A stretch of 64,000 bases of DNA from Puffinus mauretanicus. Lineage: Eukaryota; Chordata; Aves; Procellariiformes; Procellariidae. Under the pieces are notes generated by a model. The model was not told the DNA's origin. It worked only from the letters and a program-made list of their open reading frames with translations, and ran no database searches. This document shows, piece after piece, positions 1-13,900 of this stretch (position 1 is its first letter; each line of letters begins with the position of its first letter). The stretch lies in contig JAJKFH010000115.1 of the NCBI GenBank assembly GCA_023333565.1, forward strand, positions 3,782,001 through 3,846,000. Reading direction: 5' to 3'. The translations under genes and the position numbers were made by a program.

Positions 1-3000
1 AAAATATCATGAGCTCTTGTTGAACTGTTTGAATTACATTTATGGGAAACTGATATTAGCTAAAAAGGGAATTATTAGTATACTAATAAAGAGAACAGAT
101 AAAGACTACAAGCAAAACAAAAATTCTAATAAAAATATGAAAAGTGCTGGCTAAAATCTAGCATGATTAAAATTCATCAGAATTTTAATACCATATATAG
201 AATTAATTTGTACATATAGGAGTATAAAGCAAAACTTAACGCTGTGCATATCCCAAGTTTGGACTGAAAATCATAAAAATTTATAATTATATGGTTAAAG
301 TTCAGTGTATATACAAGTACATAATTTACATGCAAAAAGACAGTGTTCATTAGGTTTTCAAACCTTGTGACCTTATTTGCCTGATATTTGAATTCTTAAC
401 TGTGTAACCTTAATGTTGTTTTAGAAGAACTAAAAAGAAAATAAAAATGTTAAGGGTTGTTTCACTGCAGTGAGAAAGAGACCTTAGGCAAGTAAGACCA
501 GTAGGACTTTTTCCAAAGTGCAAGTTAAAATTTTGCACTTTTATTATTTTGCATATTAATTAACAACTCGAGCACTTAAGTGATTTATATATTTGATATC
601 TATTTTATATTATATAGAAATTGTTTACAATGTTTGTAACAAGGAGTACACCTTTTTCATCTTTTATTCACTCCCCTGTTTGATTTAATATCTGCTGGGC
701 AATTAATGTAATGGATTTAGTGAGAGAGACTGGGAGGATAGAGTTCTTTTTGAGCAGACACCTGGCATACATCAGTTGCTATAGTGATTACCCAGATGTG
801 CAAACAAGTAGAGGAAAAAATAATGATTCAATATTCCCACAATAAAAGAAAGAGAATTTCTAATTGATAAACAGCAAAGTAATAGGAGGCAGAATCTGGA
901 TTTTGAAATCACAAGGAAAAATGTAGCAAGAAGCACTAGAAGGGAACAGCAGGAGTTTCAGATTATGTTGGAGGAGTGAGTAATCTGCATCATCTAGCGC
1001 ATTGGATTAGCAGGTGATGCCCTGCTGTGCCAGTGCCATTTCCTGCTCAGACTTGTCACATCCGAGAAAGAAAACATGCATCCTCTACCATCAAATTCTC
1101 AACCTTGGTTTTATCATGACTGGTATAGAACAAAGAAAGCGAAAAGGGAGAGGGGAGAGTTCTACTGTTTCTCCTGCTCTGCAAAGACTATGTATCATAG
1201 TTATGATTTCATGTACAGCCAGGTTTTTAATACATGTGTTCCATCAGCAAGCTGAACGAAAATAAATATCCCACTGCCCAATATTACATTGTGGTACTGC
1301 TTCTGTTGATGGTTCTTAAAGGCCTGTTTTACTGTTCCTATGCTCAAATCTACAACTGTCTCATGAACTGTTACATCACTTATACAAACACACAGAGAAG
1401 AAGAAAAGGTCTTGAATATGAAATGAGATCTGTGAATCTTACTGTTTAAGTATTTCACACTGCATCAGGGCCTATTCTAACAGCATACTTCTTCGGATTA
1501 CTTTAAGTTTGCCACAATGAAAGGTAACATAACGTTTTGCAAAGAGAGCATTGAAGCTAATTGGAACCTAATGATGTATAGTGAAAATAATTGCTTGCAA
1601 AATAAATTCTGTGAAGAAGACTATTGTATTAAATGACACAGAAAGAATAGCTCTAGCATTCTTTCTCCCTAGTGATTTTGAGACAAAGAAGGTGTGCATA
1701 CAAAAACAACACTAATTGTACCACAGAGGAGAGTGCAGAGCCAGATGGGTATCCCTATGTTGAGCAATGCCAGAAGCCACCAGGGAAACGAAGAAAGGGA
1801 AATTGAATGACTATAGTTGAAAGTCTGTAGCTCCAAAACATCAAAACACCTCATTAACATTCCTTCCTCTGAACTCTGCATAGCACTTTTTTTTTTGCTT
1901 TCTTTTTTTCCACAGGAGCTGACAGATCTATCCTTGATTCTCATATTTACTTTTAATAATATAACCTGAGGACACTCAACAAAAATATGTGCCCTGCAAT
2001 ATTGCACAGTCATAATCTCTTATATGATACTTATTGTTAAAGTCACTTGTAATGGTTAATAAGTGCTTCAAGAGAGAATGAACTACCTATTAACTGCATG
2101 AACACATACCTTAATGACAATCTTCTGGTATTATCTAAGTCACATATGAACAGCAAATTTCTAATTTCCCATTCTTTGGAAGATGTAACAAACGTGTTTC
2201 TCCGTCTTGGTTCCAGCTTACCATTCTAAACAATCTAAAGGTCAGTGGTAAAAAAAAAAAAAAAAGAAAAGAAAATCCCCCCTGGAGTGGAAAATTGGGC
2301 AGTTTACATGTTAGTTCAGTGAACAAGATTAAAAGTCATGTCCCTCCCATAAGCACATGAGGACATCTACACGCAAACAAATAAAGTTAAGCGAAATGAG
2401 ACTTCAAATGCACTTAGGTCCATCCAAGGTCTGCTTTTACTCATTAGTGTATTTTATTTTTTTCAGATTATTAAAGAAAGGAAGGAAGAAACTAAGGAAA
2501 GGAGGTAGTGAAGTAGGGAAGATGGAAGGAGGGAAGGGTCAGGTAGACTTTGTCTCTAATGTACCTGCAAGAAGCCTTTTCTGAACACCTTCCCTTGAAA
2601 CTTGACTTTGGAAATCCCACTTCCAACAGCCAAAATGGGGGGAGTTCAGGTTGCAGATGTTTCTGACCTGGAGCTTCTGTTCTTTATCCAAACCTTAAAT
2701 TCAAGGTTTTTCAAAGCCAGGAACTAGGCCAAACACTCAGTTGTAGTTAAAGCACAAGGTAACCAAATTATTTTTTTAAAAAATTAGCAACGTGACTGTG
2801 AATTTGTAATGTCCTCTCTCCACAGAGGTAAAGACTGTTAAAGGTTCTTAGAGCAATTGACTGGAATGATGGAGGGAGCTGTTTATGCACAACTCAGAAA
2901 AACACGAATTCAGAGTGAAAGGAAGGGTTAATTTCAGGGACATTGCAGGGACATTGACATGTTATTTTATGCTTGTCAGCATTGTGGCAGTTGAAGAATT

Positions 3001-6000
3001 GCCTTCATTTTTTAAAAAAAATGTAAATGACCAATTATAGATAATGGGAGACCATAACTTTTATCTTAATCCTCAATTATTGCAGGTATCAAAAGGACAC
3101 CATTGAGTGCCTATATCCTGTTAAATTTAATCTGGATCTTATCCCCTCAATGTACGTAATTGATTTCTGTCCCCTTTTTAAATGATTCCTACTCTGTGAA
3201 TTTTCTCCCACAAGAATAGCAATTATGCATTTGATTTTAGTAACTGGTATAGACACATAAGTCTCCATATACTTAAAAATAGTTATACAGGATTTTTAAC
3301 TTCATGTATGTGGGCTGAAGAGAAGTATTTGAAAATCGTTACTGCTCAGGACACAAGCTCATGCATTTCTTGTCCTCAAAGGAGTAAGAAACAGGCAGGG
3401 GCAAACCTCACTTCTGTGATAGGATAAAGTTCATTGGCAGCAGCGTCAGCATGCAGATAAGCTATCAGGTACACAGTGAGGACATGAACTCCCTAGTGTG
3501 GTCTTGAGATTCACTCTTCAAGGGCTGTTTGCTCGCAAAGAGCAAGAAGTTCATGGCAGTGGCTAAGGCAAAGCCAAGGAGAGTGCTGCATGAATCCTCA
3601 AATCCGTCTCCCCCCCTGCAGGTATTTGGAATGCTACTTCAATCACGGAGCATCAGAAGCAAAAGTAACTCTACCAGAGAGAGCTACTTAACACAGAGAA
3701 TATGATATTTTCTGTTTCTCCTTCTTTGCGCAGAAAGAGTAACTTATCTCACATTCAGATTCAGAAAAGCCAGAAGGTTTCACAGCACAAGATAGCACAG
3801 ACCAAAGTAGAAGCAGCCTTATTTCTTGCTATCAGAGAAGGTTTGCATTGGTTTCAAGCTTCAAAACTGCTAGCCAGAATCTAATTTAAAGTATTTCTTC
3901 TCAAGAAAGGCTCAGGGCCAGTATTGAATTAGGAATAGCCCGTGCTATCTCACTCTGTAACTCCTTTGAGAGGAAATGGTTTGGCTTTAGTGCAGACTTT
4001 TCACTTCAGTATAACAAGGGTTAACACTTTCTTTCTGCACAGTGGACTATATGAATACATCTGTCTTTCACCTGTAAGCTTAGTAATAAATAAATAAATA
4101 AAAAATAAAGTGCTACATCCTGTAAGGTCAAGTTGCCTGCAGCTAGGTAGGTCATGGAAAGAGAAGATGAGGGAGGAAACAAGTGAAGAGATTGCATAAA
4201 GGAGCACAATATGCAGGGAGATGGAGTCTTCTGTAATAAATGTAGAGGAAAACAGAAAAAGAAAAAAAAACATGGGAGAAAAATAAAGCAGCAGGGAAAC
4301 AAGGAGTAGGGGAAGAACCAATGAAAGGAAGAGCAGAGAAAAGAACTTGACCACTTAGGAAATAAAAAGGCAAACTGTCTATGATAAAGTAATACAGAAA
4401 CGTTTACTGAATGCTTTACTATCCCTCTTTTAGATATGCCATTCTGTTTAATCTCTTAAGAGAAATCCTCACTTCAGCTGCCTTAATACAGCATCCAGTT
4501 TTCCAACTTGCTAGTTTGCCAATTTGTTGGGGTTTTTATTTATTAAAAAAAAAAAGAACACCAGGAGCAAAGGGCCATATTTAGTCATACCATAATAGAA
4601 ACCCTGCTTGAGAATCAGATTTGGAGTTAGGATGATTTATTCATCACTCTTTGCCTATGGTGTTAGCCAACATGAATTCTCTTTCTTTTTAATTGATGAA
4701 AGAATTCTTTCCCTAGGCAAAAGTGGAGAAGTCCCCTCCCCCTCCCACCAAATCTCCATCACTGGTTGTTATTTGTATTTTAAAGAAGTCAACTGAATCA
4801 TTTCTCATTTCATCCAGGGGTATGTAACTTTTAAAATTGGAAATTACTCTGGTGATCTCCTTTCTTTGTGACATCCCAGTCAAACAGTATCTTCATATGA
4901 CATCAGAGCTGCACAAAGAAAAGCTATGCAAAATATCTTTTTCCCATAACTGTGCCCGGAGCTTAGTTTTACACATAGCTCTGTAGAATATTTATTTTTC
5001 ATAATGCCACAAATTTTCCTTTGAATCCTTTTTGCTGTTGTTATTTTAAGCACCATTGGGTACCCCTAATTTTAAGCATGGAGCTGTTGTCTTCATGTTG
5101 AACTTACCTGACAGGCATTATTTTCAGTTTTTGAACCTTATTCCTGGTAATTTGCTTCTCTGACTTGAACCCCACTTGTGATAATTTGCTTGGTATTCTA
5201 ACTAGCCTCTTGGGTTCTCCAGCAATTTAATTCTCCTACTTTTCTAGTTTTCTTTATATTTTTTTTTTCCCCATCTTTTTTTGGCTTTTTGTCTTTGGCT
5301 TTTTTTACTTCAATTTTTTTTTTTTTTTTTCCTTGAGCTTTGACTTTTTTTACTCTTTTTCATACCATCAAATGGTTTTCTATGTGTCTTTACACAAGCA
5401 TAAGACATTACTTTTCACCGCAAATATTCCTTGAAGGTCTCACAGAAATATCCTTAGCAGCTTTCACTATAATCAACTGAGTTTCAAAATATTTCTTCAT
5501 TATTATTAACCCCTTCTGGTCATGCTCCTTGCAACGCCTTTTAAGTGACAGTCATTTCAATAAGGGCAACAGCATGAAACACATCCAGAGGCCCCATATG
5601 CTACAGTACTTTTAGTATGGATTTGTGTGCCCAAAGGACACAAATGTGTTTATTCCAATTTTAGAATAAATATACTAATGATGGAGGAGACTATCAATAG
5701 CCTAGATATTAACCAATGTAATGTATGCCTTCCTAAAAACTTGTTGAAACACAGCATTTAAAATTTGCATGTCAGCATCTCAAAATGTTTAAGATCATGT
5801 GCAATATCTGGAAAGTATTTAATATCTTTTAACATGAATTTTGCAAGAAAGAGCAGGAATTCTCTGGTTTAAAATTGTCATAGGCTAGTAATTTTACCTT
5901 TTAATAATGATCTATCTAGAAGCCCTTATCAATTTATCCTCTCTTTAACTGGTATACATTTACACCTGTTTAAGGAATCATTACGTCCCCAAAGTGACTC

Positions 6001-7391
6001 ATACTAGATGAATTAAACTAGCACTACTGAATATACCTCTTTAGAAATGAAACTACTGATGATGGGGCAAATTCTTTACTTCAGCCAATTTTGTTCCCTC
6101 ATGTATTCCTTTTAAGAGTACCCTTCCCCTTCCCTCCTTCAAAAGGCTCACGTAAAGATACAAAATTCCCAGTAACATTCAGTGCTGACCACTGACAGGA
6201 CCCTAAGAGATAGATAGGCAGAAATACTTTTCTACTCTATCTCATAAACTCTTTCCTTTAGCATTATTGCTACAATACTGTCTAAAAATAATTAAAAATC
6301 CCAACTCCTCTCTTCTCGGTCAACATTTTTGAATACCATATCATACCAAAGAGAATGTGAAACACAACTAAATCAAGATTTTGCACTCAGCTGCCACACG
6401 CATGAGGCAACAGATAAACAAAGATCTACAAGCCTGCCTTCTTGCTGCTTTGCCTCTGCAAGCATACTTTAAAATTCCTAAATATCCCAAAATCAGTATA
6501 CTTTTACCTAACTCTGCACTTTATGTACTTATAAGAAAAAAAGTCTCATTGCCTTATTCAAGAGTTTAGCTATTTAACAGTTTTGAAATATCATACAGCA
6601 TTACTTGGTAGGGGGAAGAGGTAGGGGCAAGAAAACTCATCTAACGATATCTTTCATATGCTTTCATTTGACTGCTTTGACCACAGTTTCACAATTTTAT
6701 TATGTTTTCTTTCTATAGTGCTATGGTTTTGATTTTAGCCTTTCAACCCCTTGAGGAGAGAATATCACTATGTCACTTTTTTCAGTGGGTGGTATTTTGA
6801 TCCTTTCCATTATTCCCTCCCTGAAAAAAACAATCCAACACTCTCCTTTATACAACACATCTCTAAGAGAATTCAAGACTCCTTTCCTCAATTTCCTTTA
6901 AACTGGAAGAAAACACTAACACGAATATTCTCTCTACCTAATCAACAGTATTTACAAAAACCCCACAATGCAGGTACCTTAGCAGTGTTTTTCCTAGTGC
7001 TGTGGAGCTCTTGCCTATAATCCCCCTTCTGTAATGCATCAGAACATTGGCCTCATTTTTATGCCATCAGTGACCGTTTTGCTTTTAACTTTAACTTTCT
7101 TTTCTTTTTTTAACTGAAAACCTGAATTGAGAGGCTTTTAATACTTCCTACTTAGTTTCTTTAAATAAAAACAAATGTTAAAAGTGATGCATCAGTGGCA
7201 TGCATTAATCATGAGTAAAAGCTGTGGCCATGGCTACATGAATAAAACAAATATGTTAAAGGCTTCTCTGATGTCCCTTTTTCTTCTTCCTACAGACTGG
7301 ATGATTGACTTTTTTTTTATCTTCCTTATTCTAAAGAGGTCACTTGGGGTTCAATTATGGTAAAGACTTCAGTATTTCTTACAGCAGGTAC
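1..7391. other. AT-rich intergenic DNA, no gene recognised
   Basis: No reading frame here exceeds about 120 codons and none resembles a protein family I know; composition is uniformly AT-rich. Visible structure is limited to homopolymers (a 17-T run at 5314-5330, A runs near 2249-2264 and 4545), an AAAT-type run near 4084-4100 and a purine-rich stretch near 2467-2545. A short tandem copy of CAGGGACATTG lies near 2937-2958. Conserved non-coding elements could be present but cannot be told from single-sequence inspection. Confidence 0.7.
5314..5330. repeat. poly(T) run
   Basis: Seventeen consecutive T within a T-rich segment (about 5255-5350). No LINE or SINE body is visible next to it, so it is treated as simple sequence and not as a retroposon tail. 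Confidence 0.9.
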
Positions 7392-7637
7392 CTCAACTGT
7401 CCTGGTTTCGGCTGGGATAGGGTTAAATTTCTTCCTAGTGCTGTGTTTTGGATTTAGTATGAGGAGAATGTTGATAACACACTGATGTTTTCAGTTGTTG
7501 CTAAGTGCCCTCCTAGTCCAAGGACAGCTCCCATGCCTACTAACTGAGCTAGGTACACACGATGGGAGGGAACATAATCAGGACAGCCAGCCCAGCTGGC
7601 TAATGGGGTATTCCATACCATGTGACATCATGCTCAG

Positions 7638-7645
7638 TATATGAA
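7638..7645 (+). promoter_or_regulatory. TATA-like element of LTR copy A
   Basis: TATATGAA lies at the place where LTR copy B has TATAAA, just after the shared CATCATGCTCAG stretch (B has CGTCATGCTCAG). It deviates from consensus, so promoter strength is doubtful. Confidence 0.5.
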
Positions 7646-7772
7646 TGGTAGGCGTGATCCAGGAAGTAGCGATTGCTACTTGGTTATCGGTCAGCGCAGG
7701 TGGTGAGCAATTGCATTGTGCATCACTCATTTTGTATATTCTATCATTATTATTTTCCTTTTTTTCTGTTCT

Positions 7773-7778
7773 ATTAAA
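7773..7778 (+). terminator. ATTAAA poly(A) signal of LTR copy A
   Basis: ATTAAA followed by CTGTCTTTATCTC; the same hexamer occurs at the matching place in LTR copies B, D and E, so it marks the R region of the family. Confidence 0.65.
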
Positions 7779-7916
7779 CTGTCTTTATCTCAACCCACGA
7801 GTTTTTCTCACTCTTACCCTTCCGATTCTCTCCCCGTCCTACTGAGGGGACGGGGGGAGTGAGCGAGCGGCTGCGTGGTATTTGGCTGCCTGCCAGGTTA
7901 AACCAGGACACTCAAC

Positions 7917-10900
7917 CCATTGTTTCTTTGGCTCAGCTTCTACTAAAAGGAGGTACTTTTCTCTCCTTTGTCACAGATAAGAGTTGTAATAGAAGATCCT
8001 TGAATTAGTGACAAAAATAAGGCAGGAGGGGGAAATAATCAGTAATATATCACACCACTGCCCCATGATAAAGTTATAAGAGATGGTATTTCAGTACCTA
8101 CTGTTAACTGCAGCACACCTATGGGAAGCTGAGTCCTTTCTACATTCCTGAGCTAGCATATTGTGCTACATTTCAGTGAGGTGAAGAAAGGCCTTTTCCT
8201 ACTGAGTAAGAGAGCATAGAATTGTATCGTTGCTTTTGGTCCTATATGGAAATTAGAATAAGTCTATCTTGTATTATCCTTCCCAGCACTTCTATTCAAT
8301 CATCTGCACATGCAGGAGCAAGTAAGATTTGGATAAGTTTGGTACTGTGGCAAGAAGATTGTTGCTTATATTTAATATAGAAATCATATAGGTTTGCCAG
8401 AACCAAGAATGCAGTTTTAAAAGCATTGGAAAGTTTTGATATGTAGCTTTGTTTCTCAACAATCAAATTCAATCATACCAAAGAGATGTGAGACATATAA
8501 GCATGTAATGTCTTACCTCAAACAATCAATGCATGGGCAGAGAAGGTATTTTCCAGACCTCTGAATTATACTAAAGTAGAAAAATGAAGCTGAATTTCCT
8601 CATACCTGGGGAATACCTTTAGTTTCTTAGTGAAAAACACTAAGGTTTTAGCCACCCTATTGGGTGTGGGGAAGAATAATGCTCAAAAGAGACTGCCTTT
8701 CCAGCTCAGTCTTAGGGGACTTACTTGGGAGGTAAGACCTGCCAGTTTCTGATTCTGCCTAACCTGATAATCAGTACAGTTGAGTATGTTGCTCATCCAA
8801 CTGATGAGCAGCCTTTTTTGACCAGAAATTCCCAAATATGAGGTCAATGACAGTGACATGCCTGCAAATAATTTTTATTATAGTGAATTAACATTATCTG
8901 AGAGAAAAAAACATTGCCAGAATATTCTGTCTGACCAGCTCCACAGATCCTCCCTGTAGTACTGTCCACACAGTTGTTACCCTTGACAATAAATTCAGGC
9001 CTGACTGGAAAGTATAAACAAGGACAGTTCACTGGCTTGACTGAAGCAATACCACTTTACTGTAACTTTAAAATTCATTGAACTATCTAGGAGTGCATAA
9101 TTACTAATTGACTAGAGGGTTAAAGCCAATCTTAATTTTGCTGAATATATCTGTTAATTTACTGCTTGCATATGTGCCTTGACAGAACTGGAGACTGAAG
9201 TCTCCCACTAAGATACAAAATGCTATTAAATGGGCACTAAACTTAATTGGGTATTAGGCTAGATGGGCTAGTCAAAAGAAGAAAATTACACTTACATTTG
9301 CACACATTCTTTAGGCCTACTCTGATAAAGGCTTTGCCAATATGAGTGCTAAGTAGTTCAAATTCTCTATAACAGGTTTGCCATGTGGACTCTTGCCTAC
9401 TATTAACTTGAATTAGACTGTCAACAAAGCAACTATTTGCTTACAGCAAAGAGCTTGATGGAATTATAGATCTCCATCAAGTCTGACAGATTTGAATTAC
9501 TGACCTAGAAAGGAAAACATTCATATTTCTGTACCTATTCCCAAAGCCATCCCATTTTTTTTTTTTTATTACAATTTTAATTAAATGTGATGGGAAAAGG
9601 ATTTCAAGATTTGGTTCACAGCGCTCCATTATGTACATTTTTGCCTTATTAAGCATGACTGTTTTTCAGACTTACGATGTAGCAAAAGCTATATTTGTAA
9701 GGGCAGACATCACATGAAAGACATATGAATATGTGCTATTAGCTGCAACAAAAGATACACCAATAGAAGGAAGGAGACCTAGAATAGCAACATATAGCAA
9801 AACACAAAAGAAATTAAGTATCAGTCCAGAAAATTTAGAATGCAAGTATAATCTGAACCTCCCAAGGTGAAGCCCACTGAAGTCAACTGATGCCTGCTTC
9901 TTCTTATTAAGTTTCTCACAAATGACGTTCATCTAGACCAGCTTTCTAGTGGTCAGTGAAGCTAATTAATTCTTCATAATTTTATTTAACTTCATAATTA
10001 TATTTAACTTTATTTAAATGTCTTGCTCTCTTCCATCTTATTTCTGCAAACTACTAAAAAATCAGCTAAGCTTTTGGAAATTGGGTAAAATTTTGGCAAA
10101 GATCTTTCCTTGGAAATTTTTTACAGTTTATATTTTAATATTTTAAAGTAAATATCAAAGCAAGGTTTAAAAAAAGGATTGCATACTCAAGAATGCTTAA
10201 ATTGGGCAAGTTTTTGATGAATGGGTTCTAAAATGGGAAAATGTCTTGAAAATGCATCATTAGGAGATGAGGAAAATGGAGAACAAGAGAGTATTATTAA
10301 GAGAGTATTATTAAGAAAAACAAAATAGCAGTGGTCTTAGATAACGCACAACCATATTAATTAAATAGAACTAAACAAATGATTAGCTTTTTCTTGAAAT
10401 TAAAACTTTAGTAGTAGGTTAAAAATTAAGTAGAAAACTTGTTTTAGTAATATTGCAATTATGTGGCAAATCTGCCAATTGGAATAGTTTTTCTAGTTTA
10501 CCAAAGGTGTTACAAATTGCCTTACTAAGGATCTTGCATATAGGAATTTGTTATCTCCAAGCACATCCAGACCCCATCATCACTGTTGTGTTTCATGTGG
10601 ATAATAATGCTACTGATTTGTAAGAAAATATTTCAATTTTATCCAGCTTCCCTTTTTCATCTCCAACTGTATTAAAAACATCCTTTTTCTGATTATGATC
10701 AGATAAAATAAATACAATATGTACACACTTTATGAATAAATACATAAAATATAAAAGCCATTCCAATTGTACTGTATATGTTATATAAAAGACACTCCCA
10801 TTGTACTGTATAACTATCCATATATATATTCCAAATCCAGATGTGTCACCCTTCAACACTCTAGATACTCTCCCAGTCATGCTTAGAATTCTTTTACCAT

Positions 10901-13900
10901 GCCATTTTCTGTTGTTGCTGAATGCAGGTAGTTGGTGGAAGATGCTGTGTTTGTAGGAATTCTCAACATTTATTATTTGCCATTGAAGCTTGGCAAGTAA
11001 AGGATTTCTGTGTTCTAGGAAATTCTACTGATGGAAAACATTTCCATGTTTAACCAGACATTTATATTTAGCAAATATTATTTTCATCTTAAAATTTGGC
11101 AGGTCGTGCTGGTTTGTTTCCTTATTTTGTCATATTTGATCATTTAAAAATAAAACCAAACTGATTTTGAAATGAAGTCTTGAAATTCCTCATTTTTAAA
11201 ACTTCAGGTCAAAACACTCAGAGTCTTCTGAAGTTTAAACTGAACAATATGACCAATCCTAAGGCACAAAGACGGCATTCTAAAAGTTAGGTGCCTAAAC
11301 TGCCTTCTTTCTGTAATCAGGGAAAAGAGAGAGGCACCTCCCGACAACATTGTTGTCTGAAATAGGAGCGATAAATTACCTCAGGATGTGTTGAATCAGG
11401 CTTCATTGATTATAGACAGAGCGATGATGCTTGCCTGGATAGTTGCTGAACTTGTAGACAATTAAAAATGAAGGTCTCAAACCTTCCTTTTTCTACCAAA
11501 TACGGGTTTGATACAACCTCACTCTAATTATCAGTAAACTGATTTGATTTTATGTCCCCAAATTGATTTTATTTCTCCAAACAGTCCAAGATAGTTAATT
11601 GAATGTGCAATGGATGGTATCTCATTCTCAGTTTGTATGTTATGATGTTTGTGTACATTATTTCCATATTCCTTTGGAAAGATGTCTGTGCTGGATGGAG
11701 CATTCCTGCAGAAGGTAGTGATTGTCCCTCCTGTGGGAGCAGCTGAGCATGTGTCACAGCAAAGGCATCCACATCAGTAGCTCTGGGAAAGGCATCAGGG
11801 AACAAACAGTCTCCGGGCACTTGTCACTTCATATCTTGTATATATCAGTGGTACCACTGACTCCCATCTCTGAGGCAGGCCACAGAGATGACAGAAAGAG
11901 AAACTCTGCAGAGGCCAAAAGGGACCTGGTAGAGTTTGCTCCAACTAAAAGCCACTGACCTGATAAAAAAAAACAAACTTGGAAGTAGGAATCTGTCTGA
12001 AAGGCTGCAGTGGGAGAATATTTTATGATTTTTTTTCATTTCTGTTCTATCTGATCAATCACTTGCATCTTTATTTAAAAGTTCTGAAAAAGCTTTTCAT
12101 TTACATTTTTTTAAACTTTAAACTTTTGGAGAACTGTCTACACAGTAAAGGTCTGGGCAAACTCAAACTTTTGTCTGACTTAGGATCCCATCACAACATA
12201 CCCGCACACAATAATTTCATCACATTTCCTTCAAGAACTACAGCTCTATCTACACTGATGATCCTCTATTAGAAGTCCTAATGTTTTCATGAATGAGAAC
12301 AAAAAAAAAAAAAAAGCAACATAGTCCAGGGGCAGTATTTTATTAACTTCATTTTTTTCATTGTCATTTTGGGAACAGGAAAGAGAAAGTTGAGAAAAAG
12401 TCTTAGATATAAGTTAAAAGGATACTTGGATAGTTTCTTGATTTAATCACAACCTTAGCAAAAGTGACTTGAAGGAAGAAATGAAGAAAGTCACATTTAT
12501 GTCTGATTAAATTTTACAATGATTGTTGGACTGAATTTTTGGAAAGACATAAGGGGAAAACAGGAAAGAAGTAAAGATTAAAAATGCTGAAGGAGCATAA
12601 GTAGGGTCAATATAATGCCCAGTAAATGAGTTCAGGATGAATCTACCAGCAATATGCTGCAATGACTTCAGAGAAGCAAGACTGCTGTAAGCAAGGCTAG
12701 AGAACAGATGTTATCATAGTTAATGTAGGCAATAATAAAAGCTTGCACAAATGTTTTGGCTGCGTGCACAGTTGGACTGACAAGGTTTGAGAGAAACCCA
12801 GTGAAAGCGTTCCCCTAGAGACAGCATGAGTTTAAGCTTTGACATCAGTGAAGTAATTTGGAGAACAGTGATGTTGCTGCCTAAGATGGAAAATGAATTA
12901 GTAACACGTTTTGAAAGATAAGATAAAGAGATTAATTTTGGCCATGATGAATTTTAAATAACAACTGGACACAGCTATTTGTGAAAAGCAGGCCAAGATC
13001 CTTGACTAGATGAAAGGAGATAGATCTTCAACAGAAAAACAGATTTTCAAGTAATTTAAATATCTTTCCAATACTGTTTGAAAGCCATATTTGGAAACTG
13101 GTGAACTGCACTTTTGCTATAGCTCGGAGGCCAAAATAACAGAGAAGAGGTCATGAACACCATAAAAAAAAAGAAAAATTAATTTCAAGGTGTTGTTAAA
13201 ATAAGGAAGTCAATGCTATCAGTAAAGGTAAATATATCACTTCTGGAACATTTATTTACATCCAGTTTGAATTATATTTAAGAGGTTCATTAATTAACTT
13301 TTTTTTTCCCCAGAACATCTGGCTATAGCCTGCAATACATTTAATATTATGCTTTAAATTTATACAAGATTATAGTCTGAAAGGTCTGCATCTCTTCTGT
13401 AAAATAAGTCTTTCTCCTTTTTATTTTTTTCTTTCTCCCTCCCACTTCCACACTTTACTGGGAGGCATTTTATCTGTTGAAATATATTGAAAGTTTATAT
13501 TGAAAATAAATATTCATAATGCAAGATTTTAATAAACTGCGACAGATATTTTTATACTGCCACTAACAAAACAAGTGAATTTAATTAAAAAAGAAGATAA
13601 AAGAGTGTGAATTGACATGAGCTTGTTTCATACAGAGTGCCATAATAAATTCAAGAGCCACCAGAGATCAAGAAAAGGGGAGGGATGAGAGTGGAAAGGA
13701 ATTTTGCTGGAGGGGATCTCACTTGCTGGAATTGTAGCGCATATGGAGAAAAACAAAAATAATAAGAAGAAAAGGTTCAGAAGCCTCTGTTGTAGATAAA
13801 CCATATAGATAAACTACGGATTTTTTTTTTTGAAAGGAACACTGGCCTTCATAAATTTGCAACCATCTCCAGTTTCTTATATTTTATGTTTGCTTTTAAC

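Larger units (their letters stand above)
7398..7910 (+). mobile_element. Solo LTR of an avian endogenous retrovirus (copy A)
   Basis: A complete LTR of 513 bp, beginning TGTCCTGG and ending AGGACA, so it has the TG...CA termini of LTRs. It is flanked directly by the perfect 6-bp duplication CTCAAC (7392-7397 and 7911-7916). Inside are a TATA-like element (7638-7645), an ATTAAA polyadenylation signal (7773-7778) followed by a stretch shared with the other copies (ATCTCAACCCACGAG), and the G-rich 3' end. No gag, pro, pol or env sequence adjoins it, so the provirus was reduced to one LTR, usually by LTR-LTR recombination. The same family recurs at 38727-39318 (-), 48148-48741, 57998-58157 and 63464 onward. 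A 6-bp duplication is usual for ERVK-like elements, but two sister copies here show 5 bp, so the class is left open. Confidence 0.9.

Noticed and set aside
7398..7910. Internal retroviral genes next to the LTRs
   Set aside because: Sequence directly outside the LTR ends of copies A, B and E is target DNA with short duplications, so these are solo LTRs. No gag, pol or env similarity was seen anywhere in the window.
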